Part shown: in pieces, positions 10,135 through 20,410 of the stretch
Position numbering within the stretch: position 1 is the stretch's first letter
Layout: every line of letters begins with the position of its first letter
Origin: Pomphorhynchus laevis
Taxonomy: Eukaryota; Acanthocephala; Palaeacanthocephala; Echinorhynchida; Pomphorhynchidae
Assembly (NCBI GenBank): GCA_012934845.2
Contig: WNNJ02002937.1
Coordinates: forward strand, 62,001-126,000
DNA length: 64,000 bases
Direction: 5' to 3'
The notes under the pieces: generated by a model
Database searches by the model: none
Told to the model about the DNA's origin: nothing
Seen by the model: only the letters and a program-made list of their open reading frames with translations
Position numbers and translations under genes: made by a program

Positions 10135-12050
10135 TCGCAAACTAAAACTCTGGAAATATGATTGCTTGTCTGAATTACACTCAGAAGCTCGTTATCTACA
10201 AATCGAATGTGTTCATCGTAAATCATTACATACACCTTTAAGAGTCAATTGAATTGGCAAATTTTGTCAACTAATGCGTCTGGGTAAAGCTGGTACCGCT
10301 ATGCATTTGCTGGCGAAGCTTGAGGCAGAAACAAATATACTTTCTGTAGAAGATGATATTGGGGTCATTTCTGTCAGAGAAAAGCTTGAGTAATCGCACC
10401 CGACCTCAAGAGAAATTTGTTCCGAGTTAATATTAAAACTACCGATATCTGAAATTATATCTCACCATGCAATAAGTTACCAGTCAATTTCAGCAAATGA
10501 TATAGTAATAGCCAGTCATCGTACCCATGAATCTACCGGTTCATCGGGGTTAAACGCATCCTAATGGCAAATACTTCTAAATTCATATGATAGAAGCTCA
10601 GTCAAACTAGCGGAAAGGCTGGCCAACTTTGCGATAATACTCGTCAGCAAGACGCTGCCACCTAACTCTCCAGCGGCTTTCACTGCCAGTCGACTAGTTC
10701 CTTTGGATAAACATCCAGGTGTACGTTCAATTCGGATAGGAGATGTAGTAAGGAGAATACTTGGTAAAGTTTTATGCAATCGCATCCGAGAGGATTTGCA
10801 ATCAGTCGCCGGAGTCGAGCAATTATGAGCAGGTCAGCAGTATGGCATTCAAGCTGCCTTTCACTCATTATCATAGATGTTCAGGAAGTCAATTAACTCT
10901 GCAATTTTACAAGTTGATGCTTCGAATGCCTTTAATTGAATTAATCGGAAGTTAGCTCTGAAAAACATTAAATTTATGTCTGAATATGGCAACATTACTA
11001 AGCAATTTCTATACAGATTCCACTACTTTATGTGTTGGAGACGAGTCAATTCTGTCAAAGATAGGCTTTACCCAGGGCGATTATATCTCAATGCTCGCGT
11101 TCGCAGCCGCTTCAATCCCACTTATCAATTTGATTAAAGAGAATTTATCAGAAATTTCGCATAGATCAACGCTGGTAATGCGAATTATGTAGGATCTATT
11201 GATAATTTAAGAAAAGTATGGAAGCTGCTTAACCAGGAAGCTCACAAATTTGGGTTTTATCTTAACATGGGAAAATGTTGGATTGTCGTACACAAAGAAA
11301 AATTGTCGCAGGCAATTCAATCATGTGATGTGAAAATAATTTCAAATGGCACTCAGGTATTGGGTTCTGCAATTGAAAGTGATTGCTTTATTGGTGATTT
11401 TGTCGAGGAAAAAATCGAAGGATGGTTGAATTTAATTTCGAACCTGACAAAAGTTGCGGGAGTGGATCCTCATATAGCGTACATATCCTTACGACGTCAT
11501 TACAATATAAGTGGTTCTATGTGCAAAGAACCTGTAAGGGTTGTAAGATAATTCTGTCTTATCGTACGCAATTTCAAATCAACTTATTCCGGCGATTACA
11601 GGAATGTCATCAAATAGCGAATCTTTGCAAGTTATGCTTCTTCCAAAGCAATTTAAAGGACTAGGAATTGAAGATCTAGCAGACAACCCTCAAAACAAAT
11701 TTTACAATTCACAAAAGATGTGCAATCTACTATTTCAGATAGATAGTTGTTTTACCAACAACTTAAAATTTTTACAGGCTAACACTGCAGCCTTAATTCG
11801 TTAGAAACAATGATAAGAATAATAGAAAATTATTATCACTGGAACATTCAAATAATCGATATCTTTTATTGTTGAAGCGCGTACCAATTCCTGGCGCTTC
11901 AAAATGGCTATCGGCAAAATCATTTGATTAGTTTCAAAAACATCTTGGGTTACGTTAATTTCAGGATGCCTTAGCTGTGATATACATATGGCCTCCACCA
12001 AATCAACCAGTAAATTGTACTTGTGGTGCTACGTTCGATATATGTGATAA
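10135..12050 (+). pseudogene. RLE-X reverse transcriptase, thumb and finger module (copy 3)
   Basis: In order on the plus strand: a linker (LRLGKAGTAMHLLAKLE), then TGSSGLNAS, SRLVPLDKHPGVRSIRIGDV, and IGFTQGDY (GTTQGDPL motif, 11060). Next are FGFYLNMGKCWIVV, QVLGSAIES, FVEEKIEGWLNLISNL, DPHIAYISL and LLPKQFKGLGIEDL. The end reads FQDALAVIYIWPPPNQPVNC then TCGATFDICD (11950-12040), which is the start of the C-x-C finger seen complete at 28.0 kb. A CR1-type 3' tail cuts it off there, so the nuclease domain is missing. Together with 9702-10127 this is the longest 5' part of the family in the window. Many stops and frameshifts. Confidence 0.75.
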
Positions 12051-12110
12051 AAAAGGATTTATTTATACGTGGCAAAGGCGTAACAGCGCACACGATAATG
12101 TTTCTTCATT
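12050..12110 (-). repeat. Solo CR1-type 3' tail
   Basis: The minus strand reads GTGTGCGCTGTTACGC then CTTTGCCACGTATAAATAAA, matching the CR1-A terminus with its decayed stem-loop. It is a very short 5'-truncated copy that cuts the RLE-X copy at its finger motif. Confidence 0.65.
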
Positions 12111-12695
12111 CAACCGTATTTCCAAAACTTCACTAGAAGTAAGCGGTATTATTTCGCCAATGCACTCGTCTAATTATCCCTATCCAACTCGTACTCTCCT
12201 TGGCCCGCAACCAGAGTATTCAAGCCTACACCGGTCAATCATACAGATTACCAAAGTCAGCGAAAACGGTTCCCCTCACTTGATAGGTGTACTATCATAT
12301 CGAATGTCAAGGTCTCCGACTCCTCTTCCGCTCAAAGCCGTCTCGATGCTGATGTATCTGCGTTTCGATCTCTCTTTTCGATAATCTTACCTGCTGATAA
12401 TCCATCTCTCTTTAATGACATCTCTCTAATTTCTAAACATCGCCTTACATCAAACGTTTCTGCTTCCCACTCAGATCTTCCTCCATTCTTAAAGGTTATT
12501 CTCAGTGATCATTCTCAGGCAACGTCAATGCTCTTCCGGCGTTTTAAACTCCTCTCCTCACCATCTAATCGTCGCATCCTTCCTGATCAGTCTCTGTCTG
12601 AAAACACTTAGCTTTCCTTTGCCAGTGAAGAAAAAAATCAACGTGAAATTAAAGGATAATAATTATTGGAGCTGGATCAAAGAAAACTTATTTTT

Positions 12696-12729
12696 GTGAT
12701 ATTTGGCTAACTTCTGTTACTATCATCAG
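12696..12729 (-). ncRNA. Hammerhead-like core, family H-a (minus arm)
   Basis: The minus strand reads CTGATGA, then a GTAACAGAAGTTAGC-like stem II, then CAAATATC. The CUGANGA box is intact, but the GAAA box is CAAA, so it is likely dead. It pairs head-to-head with the plus-arm copy. Confidence 0.5.
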
Positions 12730-12741
12730 ATGCCAACAGGA

Positions 12742-12770
12742 GATGCTGACAGAAGTTAGCGAAATATCAA
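12742..12770 (+). ncRNA. Hammerhead-like core, family H-a (plus arm)
   Basis: The stretch GCTGACAGAAGTTAGC is followed by GAAATATC. This is the stem II hairpin and GAAA box of the same motif that reads CTGAAGATGCTAAC...GTTAGCGAAA elsewhere. Here the leading CUGANGA box is changed to GGAGATG. Probably a decayed ribozyme; its mirror copy on the minus strand is at 12696-12729. Confidence 0.5.
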
Positions 12771-14279
12771 AATCTTTGATCCAGCTCCAATAATTCTTTA
12801 TCAATGATGGATCATTATCAACTATTTAAAGGAGAATCTTTCCTTACAATAAGAAATGGAAATGAAAATTTTCGTGTTGTTCACAATAATCCGAAAATTC
12901 GATGGTGACCAGTTTCTCTTCCTCGCCTCCTTCTCTATGCAATTTCGATTATCGCTCATATCACATTAGTCTACTCAAAATCCATTTTATCCAAAATAAA
13001 AATGACCTTCTCAGCACATTTGCCCAACAAATTCCTTGACATTTGCTGTATAATTTAATCTTGGCATACCAATTGTGATGATCTCGCTGTCCGTCGTTTA
13101 CGTTAAACAGAAGTCTCTCTCGTTGATACTACCCGCTCTTCTGATAATGCGTTACCAGATCACCGACGAATTTCGGTAGAATTGTCGCTTTTGCTCCCAC
13201 TCCTTCGTCTCATAAAAAATTATTGCTCTCTAGCACCCGAATCTTTCGAATTACTTATCTGCAGATCGTTTCATCCTTTACCACTTCGTCCTCTCACGTT
13301 GTTCAATGCCTAGTAACATCAATCCAAGCTTGTTTTCTTCTTATTTTCAATCTAAATCTGCTAATACTATGTCATATATCCCGTCAACTCTCCAATTATC
13401 GACTGTCCAAATATAATTCTGTCTTCCTGAACTCTTCTATCTCCTTCACGTTTCTTCTGACGAAGTTGTATAAGTTTTCCTTTTATTATCAACCAAATCT
13501 TACCCTGCCGACCATGTTTCTCTGTAATTACTTAAGATTATTTGGTATCTCCACTTTTGACAACCTTGTTCAATTCGTCTATCTGCAGCAGCACTTTTCC
13601 GTCAAACTGGAAATCTGTCATTGTACCTCCACTTCTGAAAAAAAACTCTTGACAGTCCTCATATCGTCATATATTTCTTCTCCTAACCTCATCAAAGCAA
13701 TTCAAACGTCTTGTGCTAAATCATGTTAATACCTATCTTCTATCGTCAAATTTATATCCCCCGTTGCAATCTACTTTTCGTTCTAATCTTTTCACGGAAG
13801 TAGCGTGACACAAAGTCTTTGGTGATCTTCTGCAATCACAAAAGTAAAAACTTTGTAGCGTCATAATCTCCCTCGACCTCTCATATGCATTCGACATCAT
13901 TGATCATTATATTCTTCTCTATCGTCTCCGTCATGCAATGGATTCTCTAATTCCACTGTAGCCTGGTTTTCCTATTATCTATCTGACCGTTCTTTCAGTG
14001 TTCATTTGACGAAAGTACCGGACTCAGCTTCAGTCAACATTCAAACTCAATTAGATGATGATTTGTCTAAGATACATGCTATCTTGTCAATTATTCTGGC
14101 AAATTCTATTACAGAAGTCACTTCTAAAATAAAAAAGTAGCTCTCTTCCGTGTTGGTTAAAATGATGATAATCGTCCTTGAATGTTGAAAGCAATACTTA
14201 CTGACAAGGTTGCTGTGCAGCTCATTTTTCTGAACTTTTTTGTCTCACAGGTTATCTTACAAGATTATAAAAAGATCTT

Positions 14280-16150
14280 GATGTGAATGAACGTAAACAT
14301 CTGTACGAAGTTAAACAAGTTTCAAAAGCGCGCTTAGATGCCGGAGAGACTACTGGACGATCAAAAATTTTCAGGTTGTCAGGCCAAGGACTCGGTTGCA
14401 TTGGATCTCACTTTAGGTGAATGCTTTCAGAATTCTTTTGTCGCTTCTAACTCATCTGATATTCTAAGATTTGAATGTATTGGTTGCTTAAGTAATATTG
14501 TTGAATCCGTTCCCACTTGTGATTTGCTCTCAGTGGTTCCAATAATGGTAGCGGAAATGGTGACAGTATGAGTAGTGATCGGCAGTCCGCATCTGTCAAT
14601 TCTGGTTGTATGATTTTGTACACCAATGCTCGTAGTCTCCTCTTTAAAATTAATAAATTAAGATTTCGTGTCCAGATTACACATCCATTGTTAGTGGCCA
14701 TAACTGAAAATGTCAATTTAAAGAAATATTAGCAAAACTGTCTGTACGCGATCCTAGATAATTGTGCAACAGTACTAATTTTAAGAGTGACGTTAATAGT
14801 ATTAGTTCCATCGTTGATAACAATGCATGCAATATAGTTTACGCCATTGATATAGCCACTGCGTTTGGTTGTAAATTTCTGGTACCGGTTTCGATCACTC
14901 GTCTCAAAATAGGTTTCTCTTACTGTTGATCAATTTATGATGTTATTCGCATGTTTTCTGTTCATGATGTGATAACGGAGCTCAAGAAGCTCAAATCATC
15001 TGGTTCTATCTGTCCTTATCTCTATCCACAAATATATTTGAAGAATCTAACTGACGTTATCCCCGTTCCTTTTTATTGGATCTTTATTGATTTTATCTAT
15101 CTCGGTCGAGTTCCGAATAAGTAGAAATGGTCTATAATAAGGCACTATACAAGAGGGAATCGATGTTCTGTGGAAAGTTATATACCTAGTTTTGACTTGT
15201 GTACATTGCCGTATATTGTAGAGGATATTGTGTCGTATAATCTGCAACTACCTAGATACTAATAGGTTATTGTGCCATAATCAACATGGCTTCAGAAAAA
15301 AGCATTCGGCTGTAACGAATCTTTTGATAGCCCTGGAAAGTTGGGATTACCTAGTAGATGAAGGATTCAATGTCGACGTTGTATTTTTTGATTTCTCGAA
15401 GGCTTTCGACTTTGTTCGTCATGATATATTGATTCGTAAAATGCAGGCATTGAATATCGATTCTATTTTTATTCGCTGGATAGCTGATTTCATATCACAC
15501 CGCTCGTAGCAAGTAAGGCTTAAGGTATTTTCTCTAATCGATACCCCGTTCATGCTGGCGTCCCTCAAGGTTTGGTATTGGGTCCACTGTTATTCTGTAT
15601 TTGTGTGAACGATTTACCTTGTATCCGGAGTCAAGATTCACTTTTGTATGCGGATGATCTTAAAATTAGGCGAGCAATTAGGTCGAATTTAGATATGTAT
15701 ATCATCCAATCAGATATTGACAGCGTTTCTAAGTAGGCATGCTCCAACGGCTTGTCTATCAACGTATCGAAGTGTGTTTGCATGCGTAGACATTCACGTA
15801 ATGATGATCCAGATCCAACATATCATCTAGTTAGCTCATCGAAATAGTTTCATATGTAAAGAATCTTGGTATATGAATCGCTAACGATTTGTCTACTCGC
15901 CAACACTGATTATGTATGTGCCAAAGATATGAGTATGGTATGTCTGATTCACCCTACGTTTAGCTTTCCGAATCCCTGATTATTTAAATAACTTGCAAAT
16001 GCATTCATTCTCAGTTATTTACTGCATGCATCTCAATGTTCATCTCCTAAAACGGCTAATGAATCCACTCGACTTGAGCATGTACTTTGTGGGGCGAAAA
16101 TGCTCGTTTATTCGGTAAGAGTTCTTCTATACGAGGACAGTCTCAGGGCT
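14280..16150 (+). mobile_element. CR1/Jockey-superfamily element, family CR1-E, degenerate
   Basis: The start of an endonuclease domain is visible at 14595-14720 (CMILYTNARSLLFKINKLRF, then LLVAITENVNL; compare the NARSL and TE-W motifs). After an internal deletion the RT begins near 14960 with ELKKLKSSGSICPYLYPQIY and IYLGRVPNK. The best block is 15228-15509: [61 protein letters not shown] and YADD-like LYADDLK remnants follow with frameshifts. The QHGFRK...VDVVFFDFSKAFD wording differs from CR1-A/B/C and is closest to CR1-D at 31.8 kb. The open frame at 14338-14571 (77 codons) is unrecognised. Non-functional. Confidence 0.75.
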
Positions 16151-16195
16151 TGGGATATGTTTCTAAAAAAAACGATTTATTTTAACGTGGCATAT

Positions 16196-16211
16196 GCGTG
16201 CCAGCGCACGC
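16196..16211 (-). other. 3'-UTR stem-loop of CR1-A
   Basis: The minus strand reads GCGTGC-GCTG-GCACGC, a 6-bp stem with a 4-base loop, preceded by GTAA and followed by ATATGCCACGTT. The equivalent position in CR1-B and CR1-C holds stems of different sequence. It is probably the 3' recognition element for the element's own reverse transcriptase, as is known for 3' tails of some LINE/SINE pairs; that role is inferred. Confidence 0.7.
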
Positions 16212-16245
16212 TTACATGACCACAACAAAAAAACAAAACTGTGAA

Positions 16246-19143
16246 TCAGGTGTCGAGAAGGTGTGAACGGAGGAGGTGTTTGAATGTGATAAAGGAGGGA
16301 GCGCGGCGGACGTCGAGAGGGAGTTGATTCCAGGCGAGTGAAGCGGCGACGAGGAAGGATCGGAGACCGTAGTTGTTGGAGTAATTAGGAACGTGGAGTA
16401 AGAGGGTATGACAGGAACGAAGCGATAGCGAGGTGGGGCGAGTATCGTCTAAGAAAGGAAGGTTGATGAACGATGGGGAGCCGACAGCGATGAGACGAAA
16501 AGTAACGAGAAGAAGGCGGAGTTTGATGCGGATGTGGATGGTGGGCCAGGAGAGTTGGGCAAAATATGTGGATGTGTGGTCGAAGCGACGGAGACGAAAG
16601 AGCACTCGAACGGCGGTGTTGATTATTCGTTGTAGGGGTAGGATGATGGATTTTGGAGAATTGGCGAAAAGGCTAAGGCAGTAATCGATTTTAGGGAAAA
16701 GAAGCGATGAAAGAAGAGACATACAAGAACGGAAGTCGATAAGGGGGCGGATACGGCGGATGTCACGGAGAATTAAGTTAGACGAGCGGACCTTGTCACG
16801 GACGAAGGGTTTAAGGGAAAGGTGATCATCGAAATGGAAGCCTAAGAAAGTGAGATTGTGGACTATAGGGATGATCGATGAGGCAAAAGAAACAATGGGA
16901 GGAGATATGTTTGGTTTACGGGGGAGGATCCACATTATTTTGGACTTTTCGGGGTTTAGAACGAGATGGAGATTGGAGAGACGTTTGTAGATAGAAGAAA
17001 GACAGTTGGAGGCAGAAATGCCGATATCGTGTATGCGATGTGCGGGTGCATGAGCATAGATTAGAATGTCATCGGCGTATTGCATGACCTTAAAGGAGTA
17101 AGGTTTGATAAACGGAGATAGATCGCCAAGCAGAAGAGAGAAAAGCATAGGACCTAGGACTGAACCTTGTGGGACCCCGCAAAAAATAGGGATGGGAGGG
17201 GAGGATGATGAATTAGAACAGACGCGAAAGGAACGGTCGGATAGATATGAGGCGAACCATGCTACGGAGGAGGAAGAAAAGCCGTAATCATAACGAAGGC
17301 GAGAAAGGAGGACGGAGTGGTCGACAATGTCGAATGCGGAGGAGAGGTCGAGGGAGATGAGAACACTATATAGAGCCTTGTCTCGAGAAATGAGTAAGTC
17401 GTTGTACACTTTTATGCATGCGATTTCTGTCGAGTGATTAGAGCGGAAAGCGGATTGGAAAGGAGGGTACAGATTGGATGAGGAGAGATAAGCGTTGATT
17501 TGTATTAAGATGAGGCGTTCTAAGAGCTTAGAAAGAGTAGGGAGTAGCGAAATGGGGCGATAGCTAGAAGGAAGGGAGGGGTCGAGCGATTGTTTTTTAA
17601 GGAGGGGACGAACGATTGCGGATTTCCAGTGTGAAGGGAAGATACGACTGCGGATGGACGAGTTAAACAAGGTTGTGAGAAATGGGGATATCGATGAGCA
17701 TATAGATTTTAATATGTGGGTAGGCAGGGGATCGGCGGGTGAGGTTTTGTTGGGCAAGGACATGAGGACAGATGATATTTCTGTAGGTGAGACAGGGAGA
17801 AGATGAAAGAGTTCCGGAAGGATGAGGCTAGGCGGGGCAGAGTGGGATAGGATGGAGACCGGGGTGTGAGAGAGCAGCGTGGATACTTTAGTCTGGAGAA
17901 ATGACGAATAATCATTAGCATTGATGTTGCACGGCGTAGAGGAATGAGCCAGGATTGAGTTAAAAGTATGCCAGAGAGTCTTAGAGTTGAATGAAGTGAT
18001 GATTTTATGCTGCCAGAAGGAGTTGCATTTGGTACGTAGTAGGTTGAGATGAGACCGGCGAAGAGCAAGATAGGAATCACGGAAAGACGGAGTGATCGAG
18101 CGGAAATCGCGTTTGAGAGAGCGGTGATAGACTCGAAAAGCATGGCGGAGTCGACGCTTTGAGAGTAGACATTGGATGTCAAACCATGGGGCACGGTGCA
18201 AGCGACGGTGTGGGTGAGACTTGAAGGGCAAGAGAATATCGAGAGTGGATGTGAGTTCAGAGTCGAAAAGAAAGGCGAGATCGTGAGGAGATGAATATGT
18301 TATTGTGGGTAATGATAGAGACGATTTGAGTAAGGCAGAGCGGAGAAGGGAGAGGTCAAGATTTCTCCAAGGGCGACGTAGGATTGTAGGTGTGTGAGGA
18401 GGGGTGTGGTTGCGAGTGAGATCAAGGGTGATAAGAAAGTGATCGGATAGACCAGGATCAGAGATGGACAGTGAGGTGTAGGCAGCAAAATGATCGGGGA
18501 CAGCGATGATGTCGAGTGCCCCACCAAGTATATGTGTGGGGGCAGTGGAGATTAGTTTGTAATTGTAGTTGGATAGAATGTTGATGAAGCGGATGGAATC
18601 TGTGGAAGAGGGGCGGTCTAGGCGGATATTGAAGTCGCCTAGAACGAGTGAAGGGATTGAGGACAAAGAACAATGAGAAAGGAGGTCAGCGAGTTCGGTA
18701 AAAAATAAGGCTGTAGGAGCTGATGAACCAGGACGGTATACAATGGCGAGATCTAGAGTGATCGGGTTAGAATAACGACAAGTGAGCAATTCAAAAGAGC
18801 AAGGACTGAAAGGGGGATTGATTTTGCGAAGAGACGCTGGGTGACGCGCGAATGCGACGATGCCGCCATGATTAGAGGATTTAGAAGGGCATGAGCTGAG
18901 GGGGCGGGCGGATTCGACTAGGGAGCAACCGGCAGAGAGCAGACGGCGAATGCAAAGGTCGTCGGAATCTGAGTGCCAGGATTCGGTAAGGCAGAAGAGA
19001 TCGATGGATTGCTTGGTGAATAGGTTAAGGATAAGATCGGATTTATTGAGTATAGATCTAGTGTTGAGGAGACCGAGGCGGAAACCGTGTGCTGTGGCGA
19101 AAGAGACTAGTGGAGAAGGCACATAGGAGGGATGGAGCGCCAT
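16246..19143 (-). CDS. CR1-A ORF2 protein: apurinic-type endonuclease plus reverse transcriptase
   Basis: An intact 965-residue frame starting at ATG 19141-19143. Residues about 20-245 form an exonuclease/endonuclease/phosphatase domain: LLNTRSILNKSDLILNLF, CLTESWHSD (catalytic Glu), NHGGIVAFAR, VYRPGSSAP, VLGDFNIRLD (Asp/Asn), LGGALDIIA and SDHFLITLDL (terminal SDH). The RT spans about 480-760: RPISLLPTLSKLLERLI, FQSAFRSNHSTEIACIKVY, LDLSSAFDIVDH, GVPQGSVLGPMLFSLL and the catalytic QYADDILIYAH. The C-terminus carries AWNQLPLDVRRAPSFITFKH, typical of CR1/L2 elements. The protein nicks target DNA and copies its RNA there. The start overlaps the ORF1 stop by 37 bases, suggesting reinitiation. 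No stop or missing catalytic residue is visible, so the protein could be active. Confidence 0.92.
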   Translation of the reverse strand: MALHPSYVPSPLVSFATAHGFRLGLLNTRSILNKSDLILNLFTKQSIDLFCLTESWHSDSDDLCIRRLLSAGCSLVESARPLSSCPSKSSNHGGIVAFARHPASLRKINPPFSPCSFELLTCRYSNPITLDLAIVYRPGSSAPTALFFTELADLLSHCSLSSIPSLVLGDFNIRLDRPSSTDSIRFINILSNYNYKLISTAPTHILGGALDIIAVPDHFAAYTSLSISDPGLSDHFLITLDLTRNHTPPHTPTILRRPWRNLDLSLLRSALLKSSLSLPTITYSSPHDLAFLFDSELTSTLDILLPFKSHPHRRLHRAPWFDIQCLLSKRRLRHAFRVYHRSLKRDFRSITPSFRDSYLALRRSHLNLLRTKCNSFWQHKIITSFNSKTLWHTFNSILAHSSTPCNINANDYSSFLQTKVSTLLSHTPVSILSHSAPPSLILPELFHLLPVSPTEISSVLMSLPNKTSPADPLPTHILKSICSSISPFLTTLFNSSIRSRIFPSHWKSAIVRPLLKKQSLDPSLPSSYRPISLLPTLSKLLERLILIQINAYLSSSNLYPPFQSAFRSNHSTEIACIKVYNDLLISRDKALYSVLISLDLSSAFDIVDHSVLLSRLRYDYGFSSSSVAWFASYLSDRSFRVCSNSSSSPPIPIFCGVPQGSVLGPMLFSLLLGDLSPFIKPYSFKVMQYADDILIYAHAPAHRIHDIGISASNCLSSIYKRLSNLHLVLNPEKSKIMWILPRKPNISPPIVSFASSIIPIVHNLTFLGFHFDDHLSLKPFVRDKVRSSNLILRDIRRIRPLIDFRSCMSLLSSLLFPKIDYCLSLFANSPKSIILPLQRIINTAVRVLFRLRRFDHTSTYFAQLSWPTIHIRIKLRLLLVTFRLIAVGSPSFINLPFLDDTRPTSLSLRSCHTLLLHVPNYSNNYGLRSFLVAASLAWNQLPLDVRRAPSFITFKHLLRSHLLDT

Positions 19144-20245
19144 CGAATTTTTGGTCGGGTGTGGACAACTTTAAAATTTCCGTCTATGTTTCGGATGGAG
19201 AGTGATGTTTCGCCGTTTTCCTCGCGACGGCGTTTTTCGATGCGGGCTGAAGAGATTTGAGCGATTTCAGAAGGGGCGCGATCGGGGAAAATTCGAGTGG
19301 TTGAAGATGACATGAGTTTGAATCGTTGAGAGAGGACAGTAGACGCGTGAGAGCGATGCTTGAAAACAATTTTTAGGAGAGGGGGCTGGGAAGGATTAGA
19401 TTGAGAAGATTTCTTTAGACGGATGAATGCGACAGGAGAAATGTCTCTGAAAAAGGATGGTTTATCCGAAGAAACAATAGACGAGATGATTGATCTGAAG
19501 GCGGAAACATCGTGGTCCAGACGTGCTTGTGGAGATAAGGATTTAGAAGGCGTGATATTAGTAACAATGACGCAACGATCGCGAGAAGCAAAGCGCTTCC
19601 GTAAAGGAGGACGACTGACGTGAGTAGGTGAGATCACGATAGAAGAGCTGGCAGTTGATGATTTGGAGGGATTTGGTTTGACGACGGGAGACATAGAGGA
19701 TAATGATAATAAAGAGGGTGGCAAGCGATGTGAGGAAAGGTTATGAGTGGAAGGATAGTGGAGGTTGGTGGAGGTGATTTTGATTGATGGATGCAAGGTA
19801 TTGAGGGACGAGACGGGAAGGACGGGACGTGGGGTGTCGGGGAGTGAATATACATTAGTTGTAACAATTTGCGGCTCCGTCACTGTCTCGGTAGATTTAT
19901 CATAAACTTGACAAAATCCATCTTGCTGCGATACAATTTGCGGCTCCTTCACTGTCTCAGTAGATTTGTCAGAAATTTGAGAAATTCGATCATGCTGCGA
20001 TGCCATTTCCAATTGCTCTAATCGTTTTATTATCAAGTTGATTTGTTTTGCCGCACAGAATCCGCAGTAGAACGGTGGTCCGCCACAAGTTTCCTGACCC
20101 AAAGCCAATTATGCGTTACTGATGTCTAGATTTGACAGCCGCTAGCTGAGCATTCCACTTGTATGTTCTCGAGCTTGCCGGTTTTATCGGTATCAACAGA
20201 GATTGCACGCTTGGCTTTTGGTAGATTTTTCTTCTTGGCTCCCAT
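19107..20245 (-). pseudogene. CR1-A ORF1 (RNA-binding protein), broken near the N-terminus
   Basis: The likely start is ATG at 20243-20245 (MGAKKKNLPKAKRAI). The frame runs to VECSASGCQI and meets TAG near 20127. The body then continues in another frame from about 20108: FYCGFCAAKQINLIIKRLEQ to the stop at 19107. The CSASGC...YCGFCAAK pattern parallels CTVDNC...YLCGFCAAK in the intact CR1-C ORF1, so a zinc-binding module has been split by a stop and a frameshift. The rest shows a short coiled-coil-like segment (INLIIKRLEQLEM) and two copies of a KSTETV-EPQIV repeat. After a Ser/Pro-rich linker comes a C-terminal domain (RCVIVTNITPSKS, LDHDVSAFRSIISS, IFPDRAPSEIAQISSARIEK, RNIDGNFKVVHTRPK). 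That layout resembles LINE ORF1 proteins with an RRM-like and a basic C-terminal domain. It would bind element RNA. Confidence 0.75.
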
Positions 20246-20284
20246 TAACTGTAGGTTGCAATAGTTTACGATTTTTAAATAATT

Positions 20285-20410
20285 GTAAGTAGTTAATTGT
20301 AAGTAGTTCGCGTTAGTAGTAGCGAGCGGATGTCGTCGATGGTTGTCGATAATTGTCAAGCGGATGGTTGTCGATGGTTGTCGTTAGTTGTCGTCGAAGG
20401 TTGTCGTTTG
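20285..20410. repeat. Short tandem repeats upstream of CR1-A ORF1
   Basis: Irregular repeats of GATGGTTGTCG and AATTGTAAGTAGTT lie just upstream of the ORF1 start, in the element's 5' leader. Repeated 5' leader segments are common in LINE promoters, but a promoter role here is only inference. Confidence 0.6.

Larger units (their letters stand above)
12645..12835. mobile_element. Palindromic hammerhead foldback inserted in CR1 ORF1
   Basis: Both ends carry inverted copies of a GATCCAGCTCCAATAATT block (left near 12660, right near 12780). Between them are two opposed hammerhead-like cores. The right arm extends to about 12830, matching the terminus of the single copy at 41.8 kb (AATGGATCA...TATCAACTA). 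TTAAAGGA occurs on both sides, consistent with an 8-bp target duplication, and the CR1 ORF1 protein resumes in register after it. I interpret it as a Penelope-type or retrozyme-like non-autonomous insertion. Confidence 0.7.
12130..14070 (+). mobile_element. Degenerate CR1-like element with ORF1 and ORF2 remnants
   Basis: The ORF1 remnant at 12315-12610 reads SRLDADVSAFRSLFSIILP and RRFKLLSSPSNRRILPDQS, parallel to CR1-A ORF1 (RLDHDVSAFRS, RFKLMSSSTTRIFPDRA). It resumes after a nested insertion at about 12830 with KGESFLTIRNGNENFRVVH. ORF2 follows with an endonuclease-start remnant (about 12950-13060) and an RT part: TTLFNSSICSSTFPSNWKS, then SNLYPPLQSTFRSN and LCSVIISLDLSYAFDIIDH (13560-13930). 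Most of the endonuclease is deleted. The copy stops shortly after the RT A-motif region. It is inactive. Confidence 0.75.

Noticed and set aside
17709-18194. 161-codon minus-strand frame inside CR1-A ORF2
   Set aside because: It overlaps the intact ORF2 in another frame and has no domain; the parallel frame at 2949-3518 in the decayed copy has the same origin.
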